A program made the translations under genes and the position numbers. This document shows positions 18,848 through 28,462 of a DNA stretch of 64,000 bases, one piece after another (positions within the stretch are counted from its first letter, which is position 1; the number at the start of each line of letters is the position of its first letter). A model generated the notes under the pieces. The model searched no databases. It had not been told where the DNA came from and saw nothing but the letters and a program-made list of their open reading frames with translations. Origin of the DNA: Flavobacteriales bacterium (lineage in GTDB: Bacteria > Bacteroidota > Bacteroidia > Flavobacteriales_E > Vicingaceae). The stretch covers positions 1 to 64,000 of the forward strand of contig JAJCYO010000125.1 of assembly GCA_029262875.1 (NCBI GenBank), in the 5' to 3' direction.

Positions 18848-21800
18848 ATGAAACTAAGACACTTATTACTAATATTATTTCTGGCCACCTCTCCATTTTG
18901 GGCCAATGCGACACACGTTGTTGGAGGTTCGTTAACATATGAACACCTCGGAGGTTCGACATATAGGATTACATTTAAAATGTATAGAGATTGTGGACCT
19001 TCAAGTGTACAGTTGCCAAATAACGTAAGAATTGAAGTAAGACAGCCTAACGGATCAAGTTTTGCTCCAGATAAAGATATCGTTATGCCTAAGACACAAG
19101 TTGCGGTTTTAAACCCACCGATTGATACTTGCGCCTTTGACCCAGGAATATGTGTTGAGGAGGCTATCTATACTACTATTGTAAATAATTTACCCCCAAG
19201 CCCAGGTGGCTACCATTTATATTATACGACTTGTTGTAGAAACGCGAGCTTGGTAAATGTGAATAATCCTTTAGGGACAGGTGAGGGGTTTTATACATTT
19301 ATTCCAGACAATAGTACGCTATTGACAAACTCAAGCCCACAGTGGAAAAATTTCACACCAGTATTTGTTTGTCAAGGGACTCCTTTGGTTTTTGATCATG
19401 GAGCCACAGATAAAGATGGAGATTCATTATCTTATTCTTTTTACAACCCTTTTGATAACAATGCACCAACTTTCCCAGGAAATGTTGCAACGTTTACTCC
19501 GATTGTATACAATGGAGGATATACTTTCAACAACCCATTAGGCGGTGGTGGATTTGCTGTAAACCCAGGAACTGGAGTAATAACAGGAACCCCTCCTGCA
19601 TTGGGACAATATGTTGTTGGTGTAAAAGTGGATGAATATAGAAATGGTGTTTTAATAAATACTGTCTATCGAGATTTTCAATTTAATGTAATTAATTGTC
19701 CTCCTATCCCTCAACCAGGAATAGGCCCTACAACGGGTTGCTCAGGCTTGGCAATTCCTTTTACGAATACAAGTACACCTCTTGCAGGGAATAGCTTCTT
19801 TTGGGACTTTGGAGACCTTTCTTCTACTTTAGATACTTCAAATTTGACAAACCCTACTTATGCTTATCCAACAATTGGAACTTATGTTGTCATGTTGGTG
19901 GCTCAAGCATATACGCCATGTGCTGATACGATTTATGATACTTTGACGGTGTCTGGAATTGCACCAGACTTTAATTATACCGATACGGCCTGTGTCAATG
20001 ATCCCGTCAATTTTTTCGATAATTCTACTCCGACAATAAATGCAACAACAAATAGTTGGCAATGGGACTTTGGAGATTTAGGGTCAGCAATTATTCCAGC
20101 TCCTACACATACTTATACTACACCAGGATTATATACTGTACAATTAATTGTTGGAACAGATGCTGGTTGTGTTGATTCGATTTCGAAAACGATGTTTATT
20201 CAATCGCTGCCAGTAGCATTAGCCACAGATACCTTTGCTTGTGTTAGCAACCCTACAACTAATTTAAATGGAAGTGTTATTGGTGCGGGAGGCGGTCTAT
20301 GGGTAGGTGCAGGAACTTTTAGCCCAAGTACTACAGATTTAAACGCAGCATATACACCAACAGCTGCTGAGTTAACGGCTGGGTTTGCGACAATTGTCTT
20401 ATCAACAACAGGAAATGCATTCTGTCCAGCGGCTTCTGATACAATGATTCTTACTTTTTCTATTGGAATTACTGCTGATGCAGGGAATGATGTTTCTGTT
20501 TGTAAAGACAGTGCTTCGGTTCCTTTGGCAGGAACTATTGTTACAGCATCAGGAGGGCAATGGGTCTCAAGTGGAACGGGAGCATTCGTACCTAATCCAT
20601 TTGATATGAATGCAGTTTATGTTCCTAGTTCAGCAGATACGGCAGCGGGATCTGTGAACATTTATTTAAATTCTATTGGGAATGGGAATTGTGTGCCAGA
20701 TTCTGATACGATATTGGTAACATTTACGACCACACCTACCTCAACAATACTCTCTAATGACACAGCTTGTGCGGGTAGTATTTTTATACCAATCAATGCA
20801 AATTCAACCACAGGAACAGGGTATTGGCAAACTATGGGAACAGGCTTTTTCTCTCCAAACGATTCATTGAATACAACAAGTTATTTTGCTGATTCGTTGG
20901 ATAATTTTAATGGCAATGTAACATTGGTGTTTACTTCCACTAATAATGGTGGTTGCCAGAGCTTTTCTGACACGTTAAATGTTGCTTTAATTCCTGCGCC
21001 AACGGCAAATTTCTCTTTTGTTTCTGTTTGTCCAAATGATACTGTTTTCTTTAATGATCTTTCTACTTTTGTTGACCCTATTGTTTCTTGGGATTGGGAT
21101 TTTGATAATAGCAACATTAGCAGCACGCCTAATACATCAATAGTTTATGATTCTGCAGGAACCTATAATGTAAGTTTGATTGTTTCTTCGGCAAATGGAT
21201 GTGTAGATACATTAATTCAACCCGTATTAGTGTATTCATTCCCAAATGCAAACTTTGGTGTTAATGGAGTCTGTGAAGGTGTCAATAGTGTTTTTGTTGA
21301 TTCTTCAACAGTTAATGGTTCTTCAATAGCTACCTGGATGTGGGATTTTGGTGATGGTGGTCTTGATAGCGTTCAAAATCCAACTTATACTTATGCAAAT
21401 AGTGGAACTTATAATGTTAACTTAATTGTTCAGTCTGCTCAAGGTTGCTGGGATACCATCTCAGGACCAGTTTCGATTCAGGGACCTCCAACTGCTGGAT
21501 TTACAAGCAGCCCGGGATCTATAAAAGTTGATGAGAGCTTTATATTTGCTGATATTTCATTTACAAACGTTGTTAATTGGCAGTGGGATTTTGGAGATAC
21601 ATTAGGAACTTCTACTGACCAACACCCAACATATAGCTATGCTGCAGCTGGAAATTATACAGTATGTTTAGTAATTACAGATGTAATGGGCTGTATGGAT
21701 TCAACTTGCGAAGAAGTAATCGTGTTTATGCCACCTGCAGTACCAAATGCGTTCTCTCCTAACGGACAAGGAGGAAATGATGTGTTTAACGTTTTAGGTG

Positions 21801-22000
21801 GACCATACAAGGAGTTAGAATTTAGAATTTACAATAATTGGGGGGAATTAATTTTTGAATCTGATGACCAAAGTAATGGATGGGATGGGACTCGTGATGG
21901 CGTAGAACAACCCATTGGTGTTTATATATATACGGTGAGAGCAGTAACATTGGATGATGAAAGTCATACGCTTAAAGGAGATGTAACATTATTGAGGTAG
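18848..22000 (+). CDS. Large PKD-domain surface protein with T9SS type B sorting domain
   Basis: 1050 residues from the ATG at 18848; a frame four codons longer starts with TTG and is less likely. Signal peptide cut near FWANA. The N-terminal part (THVVGGSLTYEHLGGSTYRI) is a segment I recall from gliding-associated adhesins. Then several PKD domains follow, with motifs FFWDFGD, WQWDFGD, WMWDFGD and WQWDFGD, and Ig-like segments between them. The C-terminus is type B: PNAFSPNGQGGNDVF, RIYNNWGELIF, NGWDGT. It overlaps by one base a PorP/SprF gene. In Flavobacterium, export of type B cargo such as SprB depends on an SprF partner, so this pair is probably a cargo with its dedicated export/anchoring protein. 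Confidence 0.9.
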   Translation: MKLRHLLLILFLATSPFWANATHVVGGSLTYEHLGGSTYRITFKMYRDCGPSSVQLPNNVRIEVRQPNGSSFAPDKDIVMPKTQVAVLNPPIDTCAFDPGICVEEAIYTTIVNNLPPSPGGYHLYYTTCCRNASLVNVNNPLGTGEGFYTFIPDNSTLLTNSSPQWKNFTPVFVCQGTPLVFDHGATDKDGDSLSYSFYNPFDNNAPTFPGNVATFTPIVYNGGYTFNNPLGGGGFAVNPGTGVITGTPPALGQYVVGVKVDEYRNGVLINTVYRDFQFNVINCPPIPQPGIGPTTGCSGLAIPFTNTSTPLAGNSFFWDFGDLSSTLDTSNLTNPTYAYPTIGTYVVMLVAQAYTPCADTIYDTLTVSGIAPDFNYTDTACVNDPVNFFDNSTPTINATTNSWQWDFGDLGSAIIPAPTHTYTTPGLYTVQLIVGTDAGCVDSISKTMFIQSLPVALATDTFACVSNPTTNLNGSVIGAGGGLWVGAGTFSPSTTDLNAAYTPTAAELTAGFATIVLSTTGNAFCPAASDTMILTFSIGITADAGNDVSVCKDSASVPLAGTIVTASGGQWVSSGTGAFVPNPFDMNAVYVPSSADTAAGSVNIYLNSIGNGNCVPDSDTILVTFTTTPTSTILSNDTACAGSIFIPINANSTTGTGYWQTMGTGFFSPNDSLNTTSYFADSLDNFNGNVTLVFTSTNNGGCQSFSDTLNVALIPAPTANFSFVSVCPNDTVFFNDLSTFVDPIVSWDWDFDNSNISSTPNTSIVYDSAGTYNVSLIVSSANGCVDTLIQPVLVYSFPNANFGVNGVCEGVNSVFVDSSTVNGSSIATWMWDFGDGGLDSVQNPTYTYANSGTYNVNLIVQSAQGCWDTISGPVSIQGPPTAGFTSSPGSIKVDESFIFADISFTNVVNWQWDFGDTLGTSTDQHPTYSYAAAGNYTVCLVITDVMGCMDSTCEEVIVFMPPAVPNAFSPNGQGGNDVFNVLGGPYKELEFRIYNNWGELIFESDDQSNGWDGTRDGVEQPIGVYIYTVRAVTLDDESHTLKGDVTLLR

Positions 22001-23007
22001 TGGTGAGACGGAGTAATAAATATTATGTTTTGGCTTTTGCCGGATTAATGATGTTGAGCATTGGTTCTAATGCACAAGATTTTCATTTGTCTCAGCATGA
22101 TGCTGCGGCACTGTACTTGAACCCTGGATTAGTTGGTCAGTTTGATGGAAAATATAGAATCCATGGACATTATAGAACACAATGGGGGAGCTTATCTTCT
22201 AAGTCATACAAAACAGCAGCAATTTCCTTTGACATGCCTTTTGATAAAATGGCGTTTGGAGGACAAATAATTAACAGAAGAGCTGGGGCTGGAGATTACA
22301 ATGCATTAGGAATTTTATTGAATGCTGGATATAGCTTTACTATTGATGAAGCAAAAACACATAAATTTTCTATAGGATTACAAGCTGGCGTAATTCAAAA
22401 AAGTGTTGACTTTGATAAGTTATTTTTTGAAAGCCAATATACAACAGCCGGAGGAGGAACTTTTGACCAATCACTACCGAATGGAGAAACTTTTGGAAAT
22501 TCAAGTTTTTGGTTGCCAGACGTAAATGTTGGGTTTGTTTATTATTATGGCAAAGATCAAATGAGAATTAATCCTTTTATTGGAGCTTCAGCATTTCATT
22601 TAACACAGCCTAATGAGACTTTTTATGGAGAAGAAAGTAAGTTGCCAATTCGTTATATTGGCCACGGTGGTGCAAAAGTGAATTTATCGGAAAAGATACA
22701 GTTAATGCCTAAGTTATTATTTATGCGTCAAGAAAATGCGCAAGAAATCAACTATGGTTTAATGGCACATTATCACCTAAAAGGTTCTGGAGCAATAATT
22801 TTATTTGGCCCAACCTATAGATCTGCCGATGCATTTATTTTAGAAGCTGGAGCTAAGATTGGAAGCTATGAAGCTAAAATTGGTTACGATTTTAATACTT
22901 CTGAATTGAGTGATTTCTCTGACGGTAAGGGAGGTTTTGAAATCTCGTTGACCTATATCCCTAAAGTATTTAAACCTAACCCAATTAAAAACTGTCCAAG
23001 GATATGA
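22000..23007 (+). CDS. PorP/SprF family outer-membrane protein
   Basis: 335 residues with signal peptide (cut after IGSNAQ) and the family start DFHLSQHDAAALYLNPGLVGQFDGKYRIHGH (quoted positions 26-56), predicted as an outer-membrane beta barrel. PorP/SprF proteins help T9SS export or anchor type B substrates. The only usable start is a tandem GTG at 22000/22003; no ATG precedes the leader. The stop of the upstream cargo gene (TAG) overlaps the first GTG, which suggests translational coupling. It overlaps the next gene by four bases (ATGA). Confidence 0.92.
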   Translation: MVRRSNKYYVLAFAGLMMLSIGSNAQDFHLSQHDAAALYLNPGLVGQFDGKYRIHGHYRTQWGSLSSKSYKTAAISFDMPFDKMAFGGQIINRRAGAGDYNALGILLNAGYSFTIDEAKTHKFSIGLQAGVIQKSVDFDKLFFESQYTTAGGGTFDQSLPNGETFGNSSFWLPDVNVGFVYYYGKDQMRINPFIGASAFHLTQPNETFYGEESKLPIRYIGHGGAKVNLSEKIQLMPKLLFMRQENAQEINYGLMAHYHLKGSGAIILFGPTYRSADAFILEAGAKIGSYEAKIGYDFNTSELSDFSDGKGGFEISLTYIPKVFKPNPIKNCPRI

Positions 23008-25124
23008 GATTGAAGGGAGGGTTAGTTATACTGTTTGTCATCATTGGACAACTGCTTTTTGCACAAACCAAAAAGGAGATTATAGAGCAAGGTGATAATG
23101 CTTATAAAAATGAGAATTATGCTTCTGCTGCCTATTTTTACAAGAAGGTTATTGATAAAAAAGGGGTTTCTAGTGGGTTAGTTCACCCTTATGAAGCACG
23201 TAGTTGGGTTGCTCCACCAAAAAAGAGTAAAGCAGAAAGAGATTCTCTACAGCAAGAAAATGCGGATACCAATTCTTATGGAGATGATGCTGTTGTTTTG
23301 CATAAATTAGCAAACGCTTATCGCAAAAACCATGATTACTTAAATGCAGAAACGTGGTACGCTATAGCTGTAAAATACCCAATTGATGTGGTAGAAGAGG
23401 ACTTGCAAAGTTCCAAACTATGGTACGGTGAAGCCTTAATGAAGAATGAAAAATACGAAGAAGCTGTTGTTCAATTCGAAGAGTTTAAAAAGGAAACTCC
23501 AGACATGGAACTTTCTAAAAGAGCAGATAAGGATATCGTTGGATGTTATTTTGCACAAGATCCAAGTTCAACTAATAATGGCGCTACTGTTAGCTTAAGT
23601 GATTCAAATATGAATTTTGGAACATCAAGTTATGGAGTGAATTTTTTCGGTGATGAAATGACAATTATTTTTTCTGCAGCAGGGCCTAATGGAATTGTAA
23701 AGGATGAAAAATCTAAAGAAGACAGTAAATTCTTAAGTGACTTTTATATTGCTCAAAACTTTATGGGTGAAGGATATGGTTCTCCATCTAACTTTGCTCC
23801 GCCAATTAACTCTGAAAATAATGAAGGAGCAGGTGTTTTATCTATTGATAGAACAACATTTTATTTTACACGAAAATCAGCGGTAAACAATAAAGAAGTC
23901 GCTATTTGGGTAAGTAAAAACTTTAACAACCAATGGTTAACTCCTTTAAAATTAGATAATAAAGTTAATGTTGAAGGATACAAATCCATGCACCCAGCAT
24001 TATCAATGGAAGGTGATGTTCTCTATTTTTCATCCGATCGACCAGGTGGATTTGGAGGAATGGATATTTGGTATTGCAACATTGATGACTATGGTGGGTT
24101 AAGCGATCCAATTAATATGGGGAATAATACAAACACACCAGGAGATGAAGTAACTCCTTTCTTTAATTACTTTACAAAAACACTTTATTATTCTTCAGAT
24201 GCTATGGGAGGTGTTGGTGGATTGGACATTTACAAGACCACTTATAACGAAGATGAAGAATCGTGGAGTAACCCTAAAAACATTGGCAAACCATTCAACT
24301 CAAGTAAGGATGATGCGTATTTCATTATTAATAAAGATCAATCAAAAGGATTTTTATCTTCAGATAGAACAACTTGTGATTGCGGGGATGAGTACGAAGG
24401 GTCTATTTATTGTTATAAGATCTTTCAATTTGGTCAGCCAGATATGAAATTTAGTATAAGTGGAACGGCATTTAATGCTGAAACAGACGAAGTTATACCA
24501 AATGCGTTAATCTCATTTAAAGACATTAGAGGGAAAATGGATCCGGTTTTCATGACTACGGATGAACAAGGAAATTATAAGAGGGATTTACAAGTTGGGT
24601 GGGATCTATTTTTAAAAGCGCAAAAAGCTAAATATTTTGGTGATGCAGCAAATATTACAACAAGCGGATTAACAGAGTCGAAACATTTTATACAAGACTT
24701 TTTCTTAACTCCGATTCCTTTAGGAGAGTTAGAAATTCCTGGAATTGAATATGATTTTGATGCAGCAACGCTACGACCGAAGTCAAAGGAAATCTTGGAT
24801 AAATTAGTCGAGTTCTTGCAACTTAACGATAACATTACCATCGAAATTAGATCACATACCGATTCTAGAGGGAATGATGATTATAACTTAAAGCTTTCGG
24901 ATAAAAGAGCAGCTTCTGTTGTGAAATATCTTATTGCTCATGGGATCAATAAAGCGAGGTTAGAATCTAAAGGAATGGGTGAAACTGAACCGTTAGATGA
25001 TTGTTCTAAATATGACGATTGTGGTGATACTGGTAAAGACGATTGTGATTGTCATCAAAAAAATAGAAGAACTGCATTTAAAACCACAAGTGAGGATTTT
25101 AAAGATGTTTTTAAAGGAAAATAA
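23004..25124 (+). CDS. PorE-like OmpA-family protein
   Basis: 706 residues. Domain order: signal peptide (cut after LLFAQ); TPR-like helices (EQGDNAYKNENYASAAYFYKK and NAYRKNHDYLNAETWYAIA); a WD40/PD40 beta-propeller (for example LYFSSDRPGGFGGMDIWY and LYYSSDAMGGVGGLDIYK); a carboxypeptidase-regulatory-like beta domain (about 490-560); and an OmpA C-terminal peptidoglycan-binding domain (IEYDFDAATLRPKS, IEIRSHTDSRG, NLKLSDKRAASV). This order is the one described for PorE of Porphyromonas, a T9SS component that ties the machinery to peptidoglycan and contacts PorP. Start by the ATGA overlap with the PorP/SprF gene. Confidence 0.9.
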   Translation: MRLKGGLVILFVIIGQLLFAQTKKEIIEQGDNAYKNENYASAAYFYKKVIDKKGVSSGLVHPYEARSWVAPPKKSKAERDSLQQENADTNSYGDDAVVLHKLANAYRKNHDYLNAETWYAIAVKYPIDVVEEDLQSSKLWYGEALMKNEKYEEAVVQFEEFKKETPDMELSKRADKDIVGCYFAQDPSSTNNGATVSLSDSNMNFGTSSYGVNFFGDEMTIIFSAAGPNGIVKDEKSKEDSKFLSDFYIAQNFMGEGYGSPSNFAPPINSENNEGAGVLSIDRTTFYFTRKSAVNNKEVAIWVSKNFNNQWLTPLKLDNKVNVEGYKSMHPALSMEGDVLYFSSDRPGGFGGMDIWYCNIDDYGGLSDPINMGNNTNTPGDEVTPFFNYFTKTLYYSSDAMGGVGGLDIYKTTYNEDEESWSNPKNIGKPFNSSKDDAYFIINKDQSKGFLSSDRTTCDCGDEYEGSIYCYKIFQFGQPDMKFSISGTAFNAETDEVIPNALISFKDIRGKMDPVFMTTDEQGNYKRDLQVGWDLFLKAQKAKYFGDAANITTSGLTESKHFIQDFFLTPIPLGELEIPGIEYDFDAATLRPKSKEILDKLVEFLQLNDNITIEIRSHTDSRGNDDYNLKLSDKRAASVVKYLIAHGINKARLESKGMGETEPLDDCSKYDDCGDTGKDDCDCHQKNRRTAFKTTSEDFKDVFKGK

Positions 25125-25346
25125 GCCTCGTTCCTTAGCCTAAATTTATATTTCTGTATCTTTTTTCTTATTCTGTATTTTACATATAGAACCTTTTAAA
25201 TTACCTATCCGAGTTTTATTAATTCGATTTTAACATGAGGTTCGGTATCCTGCGCAGTGATACTTTTTTTAATCAAAATGATTTTTGATTTAATGGATAA
25301 TTATTGTCCAAACAAGAAAGTATTGTTTAACTAAAATTTAAAGACT

Positions 25347-26969
25347 ATGAGCGGAGGAAACCTATCACCACGACAAAAAATGATTGGAATGATGTATTTA
25401 GTGCTTACAGCATTATTGGCATTAAATGTTTCAAAAGACATCTTAAATGCATTTGTTTTGATTAACACAAGTTTAGAAAACACTGTTGTTAATTATGATG
25501 AAAAAAACGAATCAATGTATTCAGATTTCAACGTAGCAAAACAATTTGACCCAATTAAAGTAACACCATATTGGAGTAAAGCACAACAGGCAAAGCAGCT
25601 TTCCTCGGACTTAATTAATTACATCAAAGAACTCCAAATTAAGTTGATGAAGGAAACGGAAAAGATTACAGAAAATGAAGCAGATACGTTGCAGCTAAAG
25701 TTTGTAAACGCTAAAGACAATTATGATATACCAACAAATATTATGATTGGACAAACTGAAGATGGGTCAAAAGGATTGGCCAGAGAGTTAAAAAATAAAT
25801 TGATGAGCTATAAAGCAGAAATGCTAAGCTTGTTTAACAAGGAACAACAACAATTGTTGAACATAGATTTAAAAACAGATGATGTAACGACAGATTCTGG
25901 CAAGGAAAATTGGGAGATGGGTAATTTTTATCATACTCCTTTAGCAGCAACCATCACTATTTTATCAAAAATACAAACAGATGTAAAAAAAGTAGAGTAT
26001 GATGTTGTGAGTAACCTTTTAAAAAAAGCAGGTAAAAAACAATTTAATTTTGATACGATAATGACAAGAGTGATACCGAGCTCCAATTATGTTATGTTAG
26101 GGGAGGATTATAAAGCGGATGTTTTTTTAGCAGCTTTTAGTACGACTCAAAATCCAGAAATAGTAATAGGGGATTATGATTCTACGAAAAACAACTTGTC
26201 AACTGTAATAGATACGGTTCCAGTTTCCAATGGGTTAGGGCAGTATACGGTTGCTACATCAAAAGAAGGAATTTTTAGTTATGAAGGAGTTTTAAAATTG
26301 AAAAAACAAGGTGGTGGAGTTGAGAACTTCCCTTTTACGTCAGAGTACATCGTTGCGAAACCAAGCTTAGTGGTTTCTCCAGATAAAATGAATGTATTTT
26401 ATATAGGCCCTAAGAACCCTGTTTCTATTTCTGTTCCGGGGGTTGCATCTGAGAATATTAAAGCAACCATTACTGGTAGTGGAAATAGAATTACAAAAAC
26501 GGGCAACGGAAAATATGAAGTAAAATTAAGTACTGGATCACCCAAAAATGTGGACATTAAAGTAAGTGCTGTAATGGCCAATGGTGAAACCAGAGGCATG
26601 GGAAAAATGGAGTTTGTTGCGAAAAAGCTACCAAAGCCTTTATCCTCTTTTTTAGGTAAGTCGGGTGAATTTTCGATAAAAAAGAGAAAAGTATCGACTT
26701 TCCCTATCGTAAAAGCAAGCTATGGAAAAGACTTTGTGTTTACGGGGTTGCCTTTAACGGTGACCAATTGCTACATTGAAGTGTATAGAGATGGGGAAAG
26801 AATTTATGAGAACAACAAAATGAAAACAAGGTTTATCCCTGACGCTGCAAGAGAATTTTTTCGAGAAAGGCTTAGAAAAGGAGATAAGATATTTTTTACA
26901 AGAATAGCAGTAAAGGACATCAATAATCAAACCATAGAATTACCAATAATCATTATTACGGTAAAGTAG
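25347..26969 (+). CDS. GldM/PorM-like protein, without GldKLN neighbours
   Basis: 540 residues. The N-terminus MSGGNLSPRQKMIGMMYLVL followed by TALLALNVSKDILNAF is the single transmembrane segment typical of GldM/PorM; the rest is a long periplasmic shaft of helical and beta domains. GldM forms the rotary T9SS motor with GldL. Here no gldK, gldL or gldN is next to it; instead it follows the cargo-PorP-PorE set with a 222-base gap, so it probably has its own promoter. It may be an extra GldM paralogue or the only copy in a dispersed set; this window cannot decide. Confidence 0.85.
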   Translation: MSGGNLSPRQKMIGMMYLVLTALLALNVSKDILNAFVLINTSLENTVVNYDEKNESMYSDFNVAKQFDPIKVTPYWSKAQQAKQLSSDLINYIKELQIKLMKETEKITENEADTLQLKFVNAKDNYDIPTNIMIGQTEDGSKGLARELKNKLMSYKAEMLSLFNKEQQQLLNIDLKTDDVTTDSGKENWEMGNFYHTPLAATITILSKIQTDVKKVEYDVVSNLLKKAGKKQFNFDTIMTRVIPSSNYVMLGEDYKADVFLAAFSTTQNPEIVIGDYDSTKNNLSTVIDTVPVSNGLGQYTVATSKEGIFSYEGVLKLKKQGGGVENFPFTSEYIVAKPSLVVSPDKMNVFYIGPKNPVSISVPGVASENIKATITGSGNRITKTGNGKYEVKLSTGSPKNVDIKVSAVMANGETRGMGKMEFVAKKLPKPLSSFLGKSGEFSIKKRKVSTFPIVKASYGKDFVFTGLPLTVTNCYIEVYRDGERIYENNKMKTRFIPDAAREFFRERLRKGDKIFFTRIAVKDINNQTIELPIIIITVK

Positions 26970-26970
26970 T

Positions 26971-27525
26971 TTAATTAATAGAGGCTTCATCAATGCGTTG
27001 GTGAGCCTCTTCTTTTATAGCATTCTCCACAACCCCATTTAGACTAATATCACTAAGGCCAGGAATGAGAATTAATGCAACACTGCTAATAGGCTTATAG
27101 AGTAAGGAAGAGTCTTGCATTTCAGGTTCTATGAAATTAAGCTCAGCATTAACGTTATTGACTAAGTTTAGCACTACGCTAATGATTAATGCAAATTTGA
27201 GCATCCCGAAAGCCGCTCCAGTTATTTTATTAACCAATCCAAGGGCAATCATTTTTATAAATTTTTCTAACAATTTAGCCAAAGCAAAAACGGCAATAAC
27301 GATTATTATAAAAGTGATTGCAAAAGAGATTAAAGGCATAATTTTTTCTGAGATATCGAACATTTCACTGAGGTATTTGGCTGAAATTGCTGAAAATTTA
27401 ACTCCTCCCCAAACACCTAAAAAAAGAGCAACTAAAGAGGAAACTTCAATGATAAGACCTTTTTTAAACCCTTTAAAAGCACCCCAAAGTAGTGGTATTA
27501 TAATAATGACATCAAAATAGTTCAT
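26971..27525 (-). CDS. CvpA family membrane protein
   Basis: 184 residues with four hydrophobic segments. The N-terminal NYFDVIIIIPLLWGAFKGFK motif and the following KGLIIEVSSLVALFLGVWGG are typical for CvpA (colicin V production) proteins, inner-membrane proteins of poorly known role in envelope homeostasis. It converges on the GldM-like gene with a 1-base gap; the terminator of that gene is embedded in the last codons of cvpA. Confidence 0.88.
   Translation of the reverse strand: MNYFDVIIIIPLLWGAFKGFKKGLIIEVSSLVALFLGVWGGVKFSAISAKYLSEMFDISEKIMPLISFAITFIIIVIAVFALAKLLEKFIKMIALGLVNKITGAAFGMLKFALIISVVLNLVNNVNAELNFIEPEMQDSSLLYKPISSVALILIPGLSDISLNGVVENAIKEEAHQRIDEASIN
26980..27017 (+). terminator. 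Terminator of the GldM-like gene inside the cvpA 3' end
   Basis: AGAGGCTTCATCAA-TGCG-TTGGTGAGCCTCT forms a 13-bp stem with one bulge and a wobble, followed by TCTTTT on the plus strand. It lies in the last codons of convergent cvpA. Confidence 0.7.
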
Positions 27526-27617
27526 TGTCTCAAAACTACATTAATACTATTCTACTGTAGCTACAAAAAACATTGATTTATTAAAGTTAGATTGTTTATA
27601 CCTAAATGATAAGTCCT

Positions 27618-27625
27618 TATTTTTG
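27618..27625 (+). promoter_or_regulatory. -7 box deciding the start of the following gene
   Basis: TATTTTTG matches TAnnTTTG and is followed by CACC and ATG at 27630. The earlier in-frame ATG at 27606 lies upstream of the box, so the later start is preferred. Confidence 0.5.
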
Positions 27626-27629
27626 CACC

Positions 27630-27962
27630 ATGGAAAAAACGTTGGAAGAAAAGTGGATTGAGGTGCAAAAAATGATTTTTAAGCGTTTTGGAGAGCAATT
27701 AGATGAACAAACCATCCTCTTTATTGTTGGGCTACAAGAATTAGGGAAAAATGATGCTGATTATAAAAAAGAAGAAAAATTAGACATCATTCATATCGGC
27801 ATTTGTACTGTTCTTAGCGACTATGGTTATTACCAGTTTATAGGAAAAGATGATGAGGGGTGGCCTCATTTTAAGAACATAAAAAAACTCCCCAATGAAA
27901 TTCATGGGGAGAGTCAACAAGCTCTTTTAAAAGAAGCAATTATAAATTACTTTAATTTATAA
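27630..27962 (+). CDS. Conserved hypothetical protein
   Basis: 110 residues, cytoplasmic, mostly helical (MEKTLEEKWIEVQKMIFKRF...). I recall similar short proteins as conserved in Bacteroidota without known function. The -7 box 4 bases before the ATG argues for this start and against the ATG 24 bases earlier. The 3' part of the frame carries a hairpin that on the minus strand can end transcription of the convergent lipoprotein gene. Confidence 0.75.
   Translation: MEKTLEEKWIEVQKMIFKRFGEQLDEQTILFIVGLQELGKNDADYKKEEKLDIIHIGICTVLSDYGYYQFIGKDDEGWPHFKNIKKLPNEIHGESQQALLKEAIINYFNL
27881..27911 (-). terminator. Terminator of the minus-strand lipoprotein gene, inside a convergent gene
   Basis: Minus strand: CTCCCCATGAA and TCATTGGGGAG pair with a small bulge and are followed by a run of T. 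It sits about 50 bases beyond the stop at 27963, within the opposing coding sequence. Confidence 0.65.
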
Positions 27963-28382
27963 CTACTGAACTTCTACCGTTTCGTTATAATTATTTTCAT
28001 GACTAGATTGTCTTACCTGCTCTATTTTAACAACTCTATGTCCATAAAGTGTATCAACAACAGGGTTTAACAAGGTGTCTAAATAATTTTTATAATAGAT
28101 AACATCAACATCTAATACTGCGGAAAATTTGAAGTCAAACATTGCAACACCAGCAGCATCTGCTGTATGTGTTTGATCCATTAATGCATCATTGATTGTA
28201 CTACCAGGCTGACCAGCATCTGGACCAGGCCAAGCATGAACAATTGCAGCAGGAGCAACAGTTCCATCCTTTTCTATAACATTAATTATTAATCTAGGGC
28301 CTCTTTCTTTTTTACTACATGCGCCAATGACCATGGCCACCACAAGTAAAACACCAATTGTATAGATATAGTTACGTTTCAT
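27963..28382 (-). CDS. Putative lipoprotein with carboxypeptidase-regulatory-like fold
   Basis: 139 residues. The signal peptide ends in VVAMVIGAC-S, a good lipobox, so the mature protein should be lipid-anchored. The rest (LIINVIEKDGTVAPAAIVHA, then GVAMFDFKF) looks like a small beta-sandwich of the carboxypeptidase-regulatory or PEGA type, judged from the pattern only. It is a single gene, divergent from the cyclophilin gene. Function not recognised. Confidence 0.75.
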   Translation of the reverse strand: MKRNYIYTIGVLLVVAMVIGACSKKERGPRLIINVIEKDGTVAPAAIVHAWPGPDAGQPGSTINDALMDQTHTADAAGVAMFDFKFSAVLDVDVIYYKNYLDTLLNPVVDTLYGHRVVKIEQVRQSSHENNYNETVEVQ

Positions 28383-28462
28383 TTCTTCTAATTTTAATCC
28401 TTCAAAACCTTAAATAAGGCATAAATTCTTAATATTGTAATTAACAAATATAACAAATTATC

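Noticed and set aside
27606-27629. Earlier ATG for the hypothetical gene at 27630
   Set aside because: It lies upstream of the -7 box TATTTTTG, so the transcript would not contain it.
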